11,869 nt of DNA, from positions 1 to 11,869 of the forward strand of contig DAOWDY010000105.1 in the NCBI GenBank assembly GCA_030638785.1. Reading direction: 5' to 3'. Every line of letters begins with the position of its first letter. The stretch's first letter is position 1. This DNA comes from Candidatus Thorarchaeota archaeon (GTDB lineage Archaea; Asgardarchaeota; Thorarchaeia; Thorarchaeales; Thorarchaeaceae). A program made the translations under genes and the position numbers. This document shows positions 6,343 to 11,426 of this stretch, piece by piece. A model generated the notes under the pieces. It was not told the DNA's origin and searched no databases. It worked only from the letters and a program-made list of their open reading frames with translations.

Positions 6343-7200
6343 ATGAACAAATTACCTCCAGAAGCCATTGAGAGCTTGAAAGCATTCCTAAGGGAAGATG
6401 TTCGATCGGGCGACATCACGACAAATGCCATGGAACCTCTAAATGCCGAAGCGATGGGCACCATCAATTCCAAGGGCAAGTCGATTCTTGCAGGTCTTAC
6501 CGAAACTGCAGCAATTGCAGACTTCTCGGGACTGAAATATGAGATTCTTGCCTTTGAAGGGAATTGGGTTGATGTTCGAGAACCAGTAATGCGGATGACT
6601 GGTCCTGCCAAGACCTTACTTATTGTGGAAAGACTCTGTCTCAACATCATTCAACGCATGAGCGGTATTGCAACGATGACTTACAAGATGGTTCAAGCAG
6701 CAAGAAAAGAGAATCCCAATGTTAGGATTGCAGCCACTAGAAAAACTACACCGGGTTTCAGATTTTTTGAGAAACGAGCTGTGGAGATTGGTGGAGGGGA
6801 CCCCCATAGATATGCACTCGACGACATGGTCTTGATCAAGAATAATCATGTGGATATAGTAGATGGCGTTACAGAGGCTGTCCGAATGGCAAAGGAGGCC
6901 GTATCATTCTCGAAGAAGGTATCGTGTGAGGCAAGGAGCATCCAGGAGGGTATGGACGCAGTGAAGGCAGGAGCAGATATCATCCTTCTTGATAACTTCC
7001 CACCTGCGGACATTGAAAAATTCGTTTCCGTGTTGAAGGAACAGGATTTGAGAAACACGATTATACTGGAAACATCCGGAGGCATTGACGAGAGTAACGT
7101 TGCTGAATATGCTGCAACTGGAATCGATATCATCTCGTCAGGAGCATTAACTCACTCCTACAAAGCGTCAGATTTCAATATGACAACCAAACTCAAGTAA
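6343..7200 (+). CDS. nadC: Nicotinate-nucleotide pyrophosphorylase, carboxylating (quinolinate phosphoribosyltransferase)
   Basis: NadC joins quinolinate to phosphoribosyl pyrophosphate, with loss of carbon dioxide, to give nicotinate mononucleotide, a step of de novo NAD synthesis. The 285-residue length is typical. Visible motifs are LREDVRSGDITT (16-27), ERLCLNIIQRMSGIAT (96-111), AATRKTTPGFR (130-140), with the Arg-Lys that binds quinolinate, and KRAVEIGGGDPHRYALDD (144-161). KNNH (166-169), CEARS (195-199), GADIILLDNF (210-219) and LETSGGI (near 244-250) follow. Together these form the N-terminal alpha/beta sandwich and the TIM-like barrel. AAAGGAG at 6325-6331, overlapping the AMMECR1 stop region, serves as ribosome binding site for ATG 6343. 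It is the last gene of the plus-strand run; nadA and nadB or aspartate dehydrogenase are not in the window. Confidence 0.95.
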   Translation: MNKLPPEAIESLKAFLREDVRSGDITTNAMEPLNAEAMGTINSKGKSILAGLTETAAIADFSGLKYEILAFEGNWVDVREPVMRMTGPAKTLLIVERLCLNIIQRMSGIATMTYKMVQAARKENPNVRIAATRKTTPGFRFFEKRAVEIGGGDPHRYALDDMVLIKNNHVDIVDGVTEAVRMAKEAVSFSKKVSCEARSIQEGMDAVKAGADIILLDNFPPADIEKFVSVLKEQDLRNTIILETSGGIDESNVAEYAATGIDIISSGALTHSYKASDFNMTTKLK

Positions 7201-7207
7201 AAGACGA

Positions 7208-7234
7208 TGGTGCCCCAGCTGGGATTCGAATCCG
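7208..7234 (-). repeat. Copy of the 3' end of tRNA-Glu (attachment-site-like or tRNA remnant)
   Basis: On the reverse strand this ends TTCGAATCCCAGCTGGGG followed by CACCA: T-loop, 3' strand of the T-stem, 3' strand of the acceptor stem, discriminator base and CCA. It matches 8164-8190 of the intact tRNA-Glu gene at 25 of 27 bases, both changes being transitions, and has the same orientation. Pairing of the T-stem is lost on the 5' side, so it is not a working tRNA. An ACCCAG at 7273-7268 might be a decayed acceptor 5' strand, in which case the whole 66 bases would be a shortened tRNA pseudogene. Confidence 0.7.
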
Positions 7235-7292
7235 TTTCTATATTAGGAGTTACGACCCTATTCATCACTGGGTATGACTCTCTCCATTCGAT

Positions 7293-8054
7293 TCATTCGT
7301 TTTCTTGATGCTCGGTTTTTCGTTCCAATCTGTTTGTAAAATGGAGAAGACCGTATTGTACTAGAGGTAATAAAGCTCCAATCAGGGAAGCTCTAACTAC
7401 AAGATCTGGCAGATTCAATATGAACTGCTCATAAGTAGGGAAATATCTGAAGTAACCCTTATGAAGCGGATTGACTAACATAGCTGATGGGATAAGAAGA
7501 ATTCCTGTAAACATAATTACAATGAACCAGAATCTGGGATTTGATATGCAATCAAGAAAGTACTGCTTAGGATTATCAGTCATAACTGTAGATACACAGA
7601 ACTGGTAGAGTACCAAGAAACCAGCTGCAATTCCAGACCATACTATTACGATTTCCCACCAACCTATGATAAAACTAAGGGATATGTAAAAGACTATTGC
7701 AATGTAAAGTAGAGGAAATGCAAGAATAACTCCGAATATAAACCTAGAAAGATTTCCAAGTGGTGAATGACCTTTCCTCTTGGCTGAATATCGTAATAAA
7801 ATCAAATTTAGATTGACAACAAGGAACAATGGTAAAAATGTAATAAAGAGGGCTTCTGTTAAATAGAACACATGTGTTGGAAATGGAATAAAAATCATGA
7901 ACCACATACTGTCTGAAGGAACTAACCCGCCTGTCGCTCCAGTCAATACTGCATAAATCATACACAAGGAATAGAGAATGGCAGAGAAGACATATACGGA
8001 ATATAACAACAATTTCTTACCTAATATTATCAGAAGAGATGAATTAGTATCCAA
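7293..8054 (-). CDS. Six-helix membrane protein of unknown function in the tRNA-flanked segment
   Basis: I do not recognise the family. Counting from GTG 8063, the product has about six hydrophobic segments, near 17-43, 65-90, 107-131, 135-157, 177-197 and 222-242. A basic loop (RYSAKRKGH, 91-99) follows the second helix, and the C-terminus is short and charged (NRLERKTEHQENE). No enzyme motif, cysteine pair or transporter signature stands out. The start is chosen at TTG 8054, because GAGGTG at 8066-8061 then sits six bases upstream as a proper ribosome binding site; a GTG within that same sequence (8063) would add three residues. A TATA box at 8110-8101 fits a short leader. Codons are strongly A/T-biased compared with neighbouring genes, consistent with foreign origin but not proof of it. 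Confidence 0.7.
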   Translation of the reverse strand: MDTNSSLLIILGKKLLLYSVYVFSAILYSLCMIYAVLTGATGGLVPSDSMWFMIFIPFPTHVFYLTEALFITFLPLFLVVNLNLILLRYSAKRKGHSPLGNLSRFIFGVILAFPLLYIAIVFYISLSFIIGWWEIVIVWSGIAAGFLVLYQFCVSTVMTDNPKQYFLDCISNPRFWFIVIMFTGILLIPSAMLVNPLHKGYFRYFPTYEQFILNLPDLVVRASLIGALLPLVQYGLLHFTNRLERKTEHQENE

Positions 8055-8100
8055 GTTGAACACCTCTATCTATTCGAGATTGATTCTTCTTGTGTTACCA

Positions 8101-8110
8101 ATTAATTAAA
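8101..8110 (-). promoter_or_regulatory. TATA box for the membrane protein gene in the tRNA-flanked segment
   Basis: The reverse strand reads TTTAATTAAT. Transcription would start about 27 bases on, near 8078, leaving a leader of 15-24 bases that contains the GAGGTG ribosome binding site. The segment therefore carries its own promoter and does not depend on tRNA-Glu transcription. Confidence 0.55.
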
Positions 8111-8163
8111 CGAACATAAGGATGATTACGAACTAAAAATTGTACTTCCGCACTGTAAGGAAT

Positions 8164-8241
8164 TGGTGCCCCAGCCGGGATTCGAACCCGGGTCATAGAC
8201 TCGAAAGGCCTAGATGCTGGGCCGGGCTACACTACTGGGGC
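8164..8241 (-). tRNA. tRNA-Glu (anticodon UUC), CCA encoded
   Basis: The reverse strand folds as a full cloverleaf with no intron. The acceptor stem GCCCCAG/CTGGGGC is perfect. A four-pair D-stem (GTGT/GCAT, with two G-T wobbles) closes an 11-base loop containing GG. The anticodon stem TAGGC/GTCTA carries loop CTTTCGA with anticodon TTC at 8205-8203. The T-stem CCGGG/CCCGG carries loop TTCGAAT. Discriminator A is at 8167 and genomic CCA at 8166-8164. The gene is 75 bases without CCA. A second copy of its 3' 27 bases lies at 7208-7234. Confidence 0.95.
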
Positions 8242-8267
8242 TTATCCGCTCGGAGCAGTATAGACGG

Positions 8268-8274
8268 TTATTAA
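8268..8274 (-). promoter_or_regulatory. TATA box for tRNA-Glu
   Basis: The reverse strand reads TTAATAA about 30 bases upstream of the tRNA 5' end at 8241. The same core occurs upstream of tRNA-Met (8870-8879), consistent with a shared archaeal tRNA promoter style. Confidence 0.55.
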
Positions 8275-8304
8275 GATTTTGTAGGTTGCACAACAGAATA
8301 ACAC

Positions 8305-8790
8305 TCATGGATTAGGCGACGACACAAATCTACCTTCATTCTGTTGTCGCTGAGTCTTCAGAATCTTCTGCATCCCAGAGAGAACTCGATACCTGCTTGG
8401 TTCATCACCGGTCCGACAAATCTCTGGAAATACTTGTAGGATGAAAGATCTCAGGTCGGATTCTGTAGGAACACCTGAGAGACTTCTCTTCCCAGTGACT
8501 AAAGTGGGAATCATCGTGACTCCATAAGCCTCTGCTATGTACTTATGGCGCTCAATATCAACCTCGAACAGACTAGTTGTTATAGCAAAATCCCTCATTT
8601 CTTCCTCTAACATGCTCTTGACTACATCGCACCAAGTGCATTTTTCTGAAGTGAAGAAGAGAATCATTCCCGCTGAACTCCTAGCTCCATCGGTCATCGC
8701 GTTTTGCACATTTAAAGTCGGATGGATTGGAGGTAGTATGAATGATTGGATTTGCAGCTTATCTACGGACTTTGGAGTAAAGTCGGACAA
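8305..8790 (-). CDS. Thioredoxin/glutaredoxin-fold protein with CTWC active site
   Basis: The 161-residue product has a thioredoxin-like core from about 42 to 120. A beta strand (GMILFFTSEK) leads into Cys51-Thr-Trp-Cys54, then a long helix, a strand (TSLFEVDIE) and a helix (HKYIAEAYGV). The cis-proline loop is VTMIPTLV (Pro95), followed by the closing helix SDLRSFILQV. The CxxC and cis-Pro support dithiol-disulfide exchange in the cytoplasm; no signal peptide is seen. Flanking extensions are unusual: about 40 residues before the core and a 40-residue basic, polar tail with an extra cysteine (Cys125). The start is TTG 8790, limited by an in-frame stop at 8808-8806. ATG 8697 would give a 130-residue protein with only the core and tail. 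No strong ribosome binding site decides this. The partner reductase is not in the window. Confidence 0.8.
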   Translation of the reverse strand: MSDFTPKSVDKLQIQSFILPPIHPTLNVQNAMTDGARSSAGMILFFTSEKCTWCDVVKSMLEEEMRDFAITTSLFEVDIERHKYIAEAYGVTMIPTLVTGKRSLSGVPTESDLRSFILQVFPEICRTGDEPSRYRVLSGMQKILKTQRQQNEGRFVSSPNP

Positions 8791-8869
8791 TGGTCCAGAG
8801 ATGGGTCAAGGTTGGGCTCTCTGTGCAACCGCATCTGATTATTTCGTTGGCCAACGGGATTTGACGCAA

Positions 8870-8879
8870 CTTTAATAAC
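8870..8879. promoter_or_regulatory. TATA box for tRNA-Met, possibly also used toward the thioredoxin-like gene
   Basis: CTTTAATAAC on the plus strand gives a predicted start about 17 bases before tRNA-Met (8918). Read on the minus strand the same bases give TTATTAAAG, which would start transcription near 8848, about 58 bases before TTG 8790. Use in the second direction is uncertain. Confidence 0.45.
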
Positions 8880-8917
8880 TCAAATACAGAGGGGGTCGTC
8901 TGTCCTTACATAAACAA

Positions 8918-9024
8918 GGGCCCGTAGCTCAGCTTGGTAGAGCAGCAGGCTCATAACCTGTATGTTTGATGATTTCCATCAAGCAGGGGAACGGTCTGGA
9001 GTTCAAATCTCCACGGGCCCACCA
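8918..9024 (+). tRNA. Elongator tRNA-Met (anticodon CAU) with a variable-loop intron, CCA encoded
   Basis: The acceptor stem GGGCCCG (8918-8924) pairs with CGGGCCC (9014-9020). The D-stem GCTC/GAGC encloses AGCTTGGTA. The anticodon stem GCAGG/CCTGT holds loop CTCATAA with anticodon CAT at 8952-8954, and the T-stem TGGAG/CTCCA holds TTCAAAT. Discriminator A is at 9021 and CCA at 9022-9024. G1-C72 rules out an initiator of the usual archaeal A1-U72 kind. Between the anticodon stem and the T-stem there are 35 bases instead of the usual five. Removing 8962-8991 leaves CGGTC, a normal variable loop, and a mature length of 74 bases before CCA. Confidence 0.92.
8962..8991 (+). other. Predicted 30-base intron in the variable loop of tRNA-Met
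   Basis: The intron forms a nine-pair helix (8963-8971 with 8977-8985, one T-G wobble) closed by loop ATTTC. Next to it ACCT (8956-8959) faces GGGG (8986-8989), three of four pairs counting a wobble. The three-base bulges GTA (8960-8962) and AAC (8990-8992) complete a relaxed bulge-helix-bulge, the substrate of archaeal tRNA splicing endonuclease. Cutting after the second base of each bulge gives a correct five-base variable loop. The exact ends are a prediction, not observed. Confidence 0.7.
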
Positions 9025-9028
9025 TCAC

Positions 9029-9514
9029 TTACTGGTGATATTTCTCACGAATTCCATCAATTTTTAACGCGATCCGCTCGTAATGTGTAACCAGATCTGA
9101 TTTGCCAGCTTGAATTGCTTGGGATTTTGCCTGGTCTAGCAATGCTAGTAGGGAGGTTGCTTTTTCAACAATTTCAGGTCCAATCTTTTGTTGTTTCTTA
9201 GTCTTTTCATCATACTTGGCGATTAGCTTTGCAATGCTTTGCCTTTCTTTTACTATCTTCTTATCCAATTCATCAAGTAGGGTGTCTTCGGATTCTACAA
9301 CGGGAACTGTTTCCTTCTGCTGATTTGATAGTCCTAGGACTCGCTTCAAATCATCTCGGAAAAAGCTAAGTAGAAAACCGATGAAAATGACAACCACTCC
9401 CGCAAGAAATCCTTCAATACTTGACAATAGGAAAGCAATGATACTGACTATGATGAGGATAACTATGAGTACGGTAAGTCCTTTCCAAGAGAAGCTACTG
9501 GAATCGTTATTCAC
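9029..9514 (-). CDS. Small membrane-anchored coiled-coil protein, unknown function
   Basis: The 161-residue product has two adjacent hydrophobic helices near the N-terminus (about 12-31 and 34-52) joined by a tight turn. A mostly helical, charged region follows from about 76 to 160 (LLDELDKKIVKERQSIAKLI, then EKTKKQQK and the final EKYHQ), which should form a coiled coil in the cytoplasm. I do not recognise the family; the hairpin anchor plus coiled coil suits a scaffolding or membrane-organising role, but that is only a guess. The start is GTG 9514 with no clear ribosome binding site. A TATA-like AAAAATACAT at 9560-9551 would give a very short leader. The stop ends four bases past tRNA-Met's CCA on the opposite strand, so the two genes converge. 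It sits 61 bases downstream of the HExxxH peptidase gene and may be in the same transcript. Confidence 0.72.
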   Translation of the reverse strand: MNNDSSSFSWKGLTVLIVILIIVSIIAFLLSSIEGFLAGVVVIFIGFLLSFFRDDLKRVLGLSNQQKETVPVVESEDTLLDELDKKIVKERQSIAKLIAKYDEKTKKQQKIGPEIVEKATSLLALLDQAKSQAIQAGKSDLVTHYERIALKIDGIREKYHQ

Positions 9515-9575
9515 TGTATGTTCACAATCTATACGATTTGGATTCCTTTGATGTATTTTTCCTTTTTCGGGTTAA

Positions 9576-10574
9576 TCAACTAGTCCATCTTTCAAAACCC
9601 TTTGACATTAATTCCCAATAGTTTGTTGTATCATCTAAAACTGATGCGACTCTGTCCTTTCGGTCACCCAACCAATCAAATGAGTTCTCCATTGTCCAAG
9701 TCAGATCTTGCTGTTCAATCACTTCACGGTTTGTCGCCCATGATAACACTTCGACCGTTCGAAGATATCGCTCCAAATCCTTCCTGATGAGAGGTCCCGT
9801 CAGTTTGTTACTAATCGCCTGTCTATTATACATCAAGTGCGTGCCAATCTCATGGGAAACAACTGTTGCTATCTTTAATGCATCAGCATGCGCATAGAAT
9901 CCATCTCGTTCCGCTAGTAGGGATGTGCCTTGGGTTGTTGTTATGTCAATAAGTTCGACGTTGAAACAGGGATAAGGAAATGTAATTCCTGTTCGTCGTT
10001 CCCACCACTCTATCCAATCAAAATCAACGAAATATGTGTCCATTAGTGATTTTCCTATCTCTTCTAATGATGTTCGAATATACTCCCACTTTTGAGCAAA
10101 GGTGCGTTCATATCCGCTCTGAACAGCTTCAATGAAGTCGGCGATGATATCAGACCATTCACTCGTTGGATCCCCCTCAAACCCAACATATTGAGCGAAC
10201 GCATCATCAGGGATATACTCTTGAACCAGTTTCGCCTTCTCTGGAAATCTACCAATCACCTCTAGTGGAGCATCTGTACTCAGCATTTCTAACACATTTA
10301 CCAACGAGTCAATATTATCATCGGAGAGGTATGCTGGAATTTGATAGAGAAGAGCAAACCATGTAGACGAACTGATACCCTCAATCTTCTGAAACTCATG
10401 AGAGAATTTGGATTGTATATCACATTGGACCCATGTTTCCATCTCTTCTCGATAAGAGGGGTTCACCATATCTTGGAAACGACCAACTCCAATGCCAACA
10501 AGCACATGTTGCAATAGATTTGGTACAAGACTTACTGAAACAATTACAGGTTTCTCCATAGCAGAGAACCTCAT
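9576..10574 (-). CDS. Putative HExxxH zinc metallopeptidase (gluzincin-like)
   Basis: The 332-residue product has no clear signal peptide or membrane helix. The key stretch is ALKIATVVSHEIGTHLMYN, with His241-Glu242-x-x-x-His246, a six-residue variant of the HExxH zinc motif. Glu275 in RTVEVLSWATNREV, 29 residues after His246, could be the third ligand. The same layout, HExxxH then a Glu in a TEEGLA/QEGLA-like helix, is known from DUF1704 proteins including the eukaryotic MATCAP tubulin carboxypeptidases. Upstream residues (about 180-225: WIEWWERRTGITFPYPCFNVELI) look like a strand-rich edge before the active-site helix. The family link rests on motif layout only, and the substrate is unknown. 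ATG 10574 starts two bases after the upstream gene's stop. ATG 10559 (327 residues), preceded by GAGGT, is an alternative. The upstream gene encodes a six-helix membrane protein, so the two are probably co-expressed. Confidence 0.68.
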   Translation of the reverse strand: MRFSAMEKPVIVSVSLVPNLLQHVLVGIGVGRFQDMVNPSYREEMETWVQCDIQSKFSHEFQKIEGISSSTWFALLYQIPAYLSDDNIDSLVNVLEMLSTDAPLEVIGRFPEKAKLVQEYIPDDAFAQYVGFEGDPTSEWSDIIADFIEAVQSGYERTFAQKWEYIRTSLEEIGKSLMDTYFVDFDWIEWWERRTGITFPYPCFNVELIDITTTQGTSLLAERDGFYAHADALKIATVVSHEIGTHLMYNRQAISNKLTGPLIRKDLERYLRTVEVLSWATNREVIEQQDLTWTMENSFDWLGDRKDRVASVLDDTTNYWELMSKGFERWTS

Positions 10575-10576
10575 GT

Positions 10577-11269
10577 TCAGCTGGATGTGGATTGCTGGTT
10601 CTCGTATAGTTTTGACATTCGGTTTAGGATTAAAGCTCCAAGTAACATATCGACCATGAAACTCAGATCCCTGAACAGGAGGAACGAATTCTCTACAACT
10701 GCAATGGATCCTAATCCTACATAGAGAGCAACAAGAATGGCGAGCACAATCTTGTAGAGTTTCATATCTATCGGACCATCCAAGGTCATCAAGAGCATGA
10801 CAACAAATATCATCCCAGCCATATAGCTTGTAAGATCCTTAATGAAAGTGAAAGACCAAAGTGATGCAAATACCAAACCATCTGGAGTCCATCCATTTGG
10901 AATCCCTGTATACAACGCAACATGAATCGCATTTTCAATCATGTCACACATACCTGTAGTAAGCCCCAGTATCATTCCAAGTTTGGGAAAGAATGATTCC
11001 TTATCTCGAACAAGGAGGAAAATTCCGTAGAAGATAGCAATGTATCCTATTATGAAGAAAGTATCAATGACGATTCCTGTCAGACCACTGTATAGAGCAC
11101 CTATTTCTGCAGTCGAGAGTTCATTGATGATGATTTGAGGGTCCATTGGTTCGTGGAACTGCCCTCCAGGACTCAGTATTGTTCCTGCGGCCATCCCTAT
11201 AGTCATCAAGAAGCCTATGAATACAAAGACAGATGCAATCCTCAGTTGTGTACCTATGTCTTCCTTCAT
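10577..11269 (-). CDS. Six-helix membrane protein, unknown function, coupled to the HExxxH peptidase gene
   Basis: The 230-residue product has about six hydrophobic segments, near 10-32, 62-86, 97-122, 133-161, 170-190 and 201-216. Acidic and polar residues lie within helices: Asp109 and Glu112-Asn113 in GMCDMIENAIHV, and Glu193-Asn194 in AVVENSF. These repeated E-N pairs may line a channel or a ligand site. I do not recognise a named family; DUF4386-type proteins have a similar size and helix count, but I cannot confirm a match. ATG 11269 is preceded by GAGG about 11 bases away, and a TATA-like TATTTAGC lies further upstream near 11325. The stop ends two bases before the peptidase ATG, implying translational coupling. 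The gene is divergent from the ZIP transporter, sharing an intergenic region with two palindromes. Confidence 0.72.
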   Translation of the reverse strand: MKEDIGTQLRIASVFVFIGFLMTIGMAAGTILSPGGQFHEPMDPQIIINELSTAEIGALYSGLTGIVIDTFFIIGYIAIFYGIFLLVRDKESFFPKLGMILGLTTGMCDMIENAIHVALYTGIPNGWTPDGLVFASLWSFTFIKDLTSYMAGMIFVVMLLMTLDGPIDMKLYKIVLAILVALYVGLGSIAVVENSFLLFRDLSFMVDMLLGALILNRMSKLYENQQSTSS

Positions 11270-11343
11270 TCTTTATCATTTCCTCAAACATTGCAATGCT
11301 TACTGATTCCACTCCTGTGCTAAATACATATCTGGAATACTTG

Positions 11344-11355
11344 GAACACGTGTTC
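11344..11355. promoter_or_regulatory. Palindrome GAACACGTGTTC, candidate operator
   Basis: This is a perfect 12-bp palindrome in the divergent region between the six-helix membrane protein gene and the ZIP transporter gene, about 30 bases upstream of the ZIP TATA-like box. The position suits an activator or a distal repressor site. No factor is identified. Confidence 0.4.
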
Positions 11356-11380
11356 TAACGATTGGTATACAGTAATGGCC

Positions 11381-11388
11381 TTATACTT
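11381..11388 (+). promoter_or_regulatory. TATA-like box for the ZIP transporter gene
   Basis: TTATACTT gives a predicted start near 11411, about 16 bases before ATG 11427, leaving room for the AAGGTGA ribosome binding site. The following palindrome overlaps its last base. Confidence 0.5.
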
Positions 11389-11399
11389 GTAGGCCTACA
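11388..11399. promoter_or_regulatory. Palindrome TGTAGGCCTACA over the ZIP core promoter, candidate metal-responsive operator
   Basis: This perfect 12-bp palindrome starts at the end of the TATA-like box and stops about 12 bases before the predicted transcription start, where a bound dimer would block initiation. Its TAGG...CCTA half-sites resemble DtxR/MntR-type boxes, and metal-dependent repression of a ZIP importer would make sense. The regulator assignment is inference. Confidence 0.45.
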
Positions 11400-11426
11400 G
11401 GATTTTCCACGCAAGGTGAAAGATGG

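Larger units (their letters stand above)
7208..8190 (-). mobile_element. Segment bounded by tRNA-Glu 3'-end direct repeats; possible integrated-element remnant
   Basis: Reading the minus strand there is a complete tRNA-Glu, then about 930 bases, then a second copy of the tRNA 3' end. That is the order produced when an element inserts in a tRNA 3' end and rebuilds the gene. The segment is visibly AT-richer than its neighbours (one sampled line, 7801-7860, is about 30% GC) and holds a single membrane protein gene. No integrase or other mobility gene is present, so if it is an element it is a remnant. A decayed tandem tRNA copy is the main alternative. Confidence 0.3.

Noticed and set aside
8537..8875. 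A plus-strand open frame over the thioredoxin-like gene and its upstream region.
   Set aside because: It is antisense to a gene with a clear CTWC active site and shows no domain of its own.
8918..9024. A class II tRNA (Ser/Leu type) with a long variable arm.
   Set aside because: The anticodon is CAT, the D-arm and acceptor are elongator-Met-like, and 35 bases is far too long for an archaeal variable arm, whereas removal of 30 bases gives a normal tRNA.
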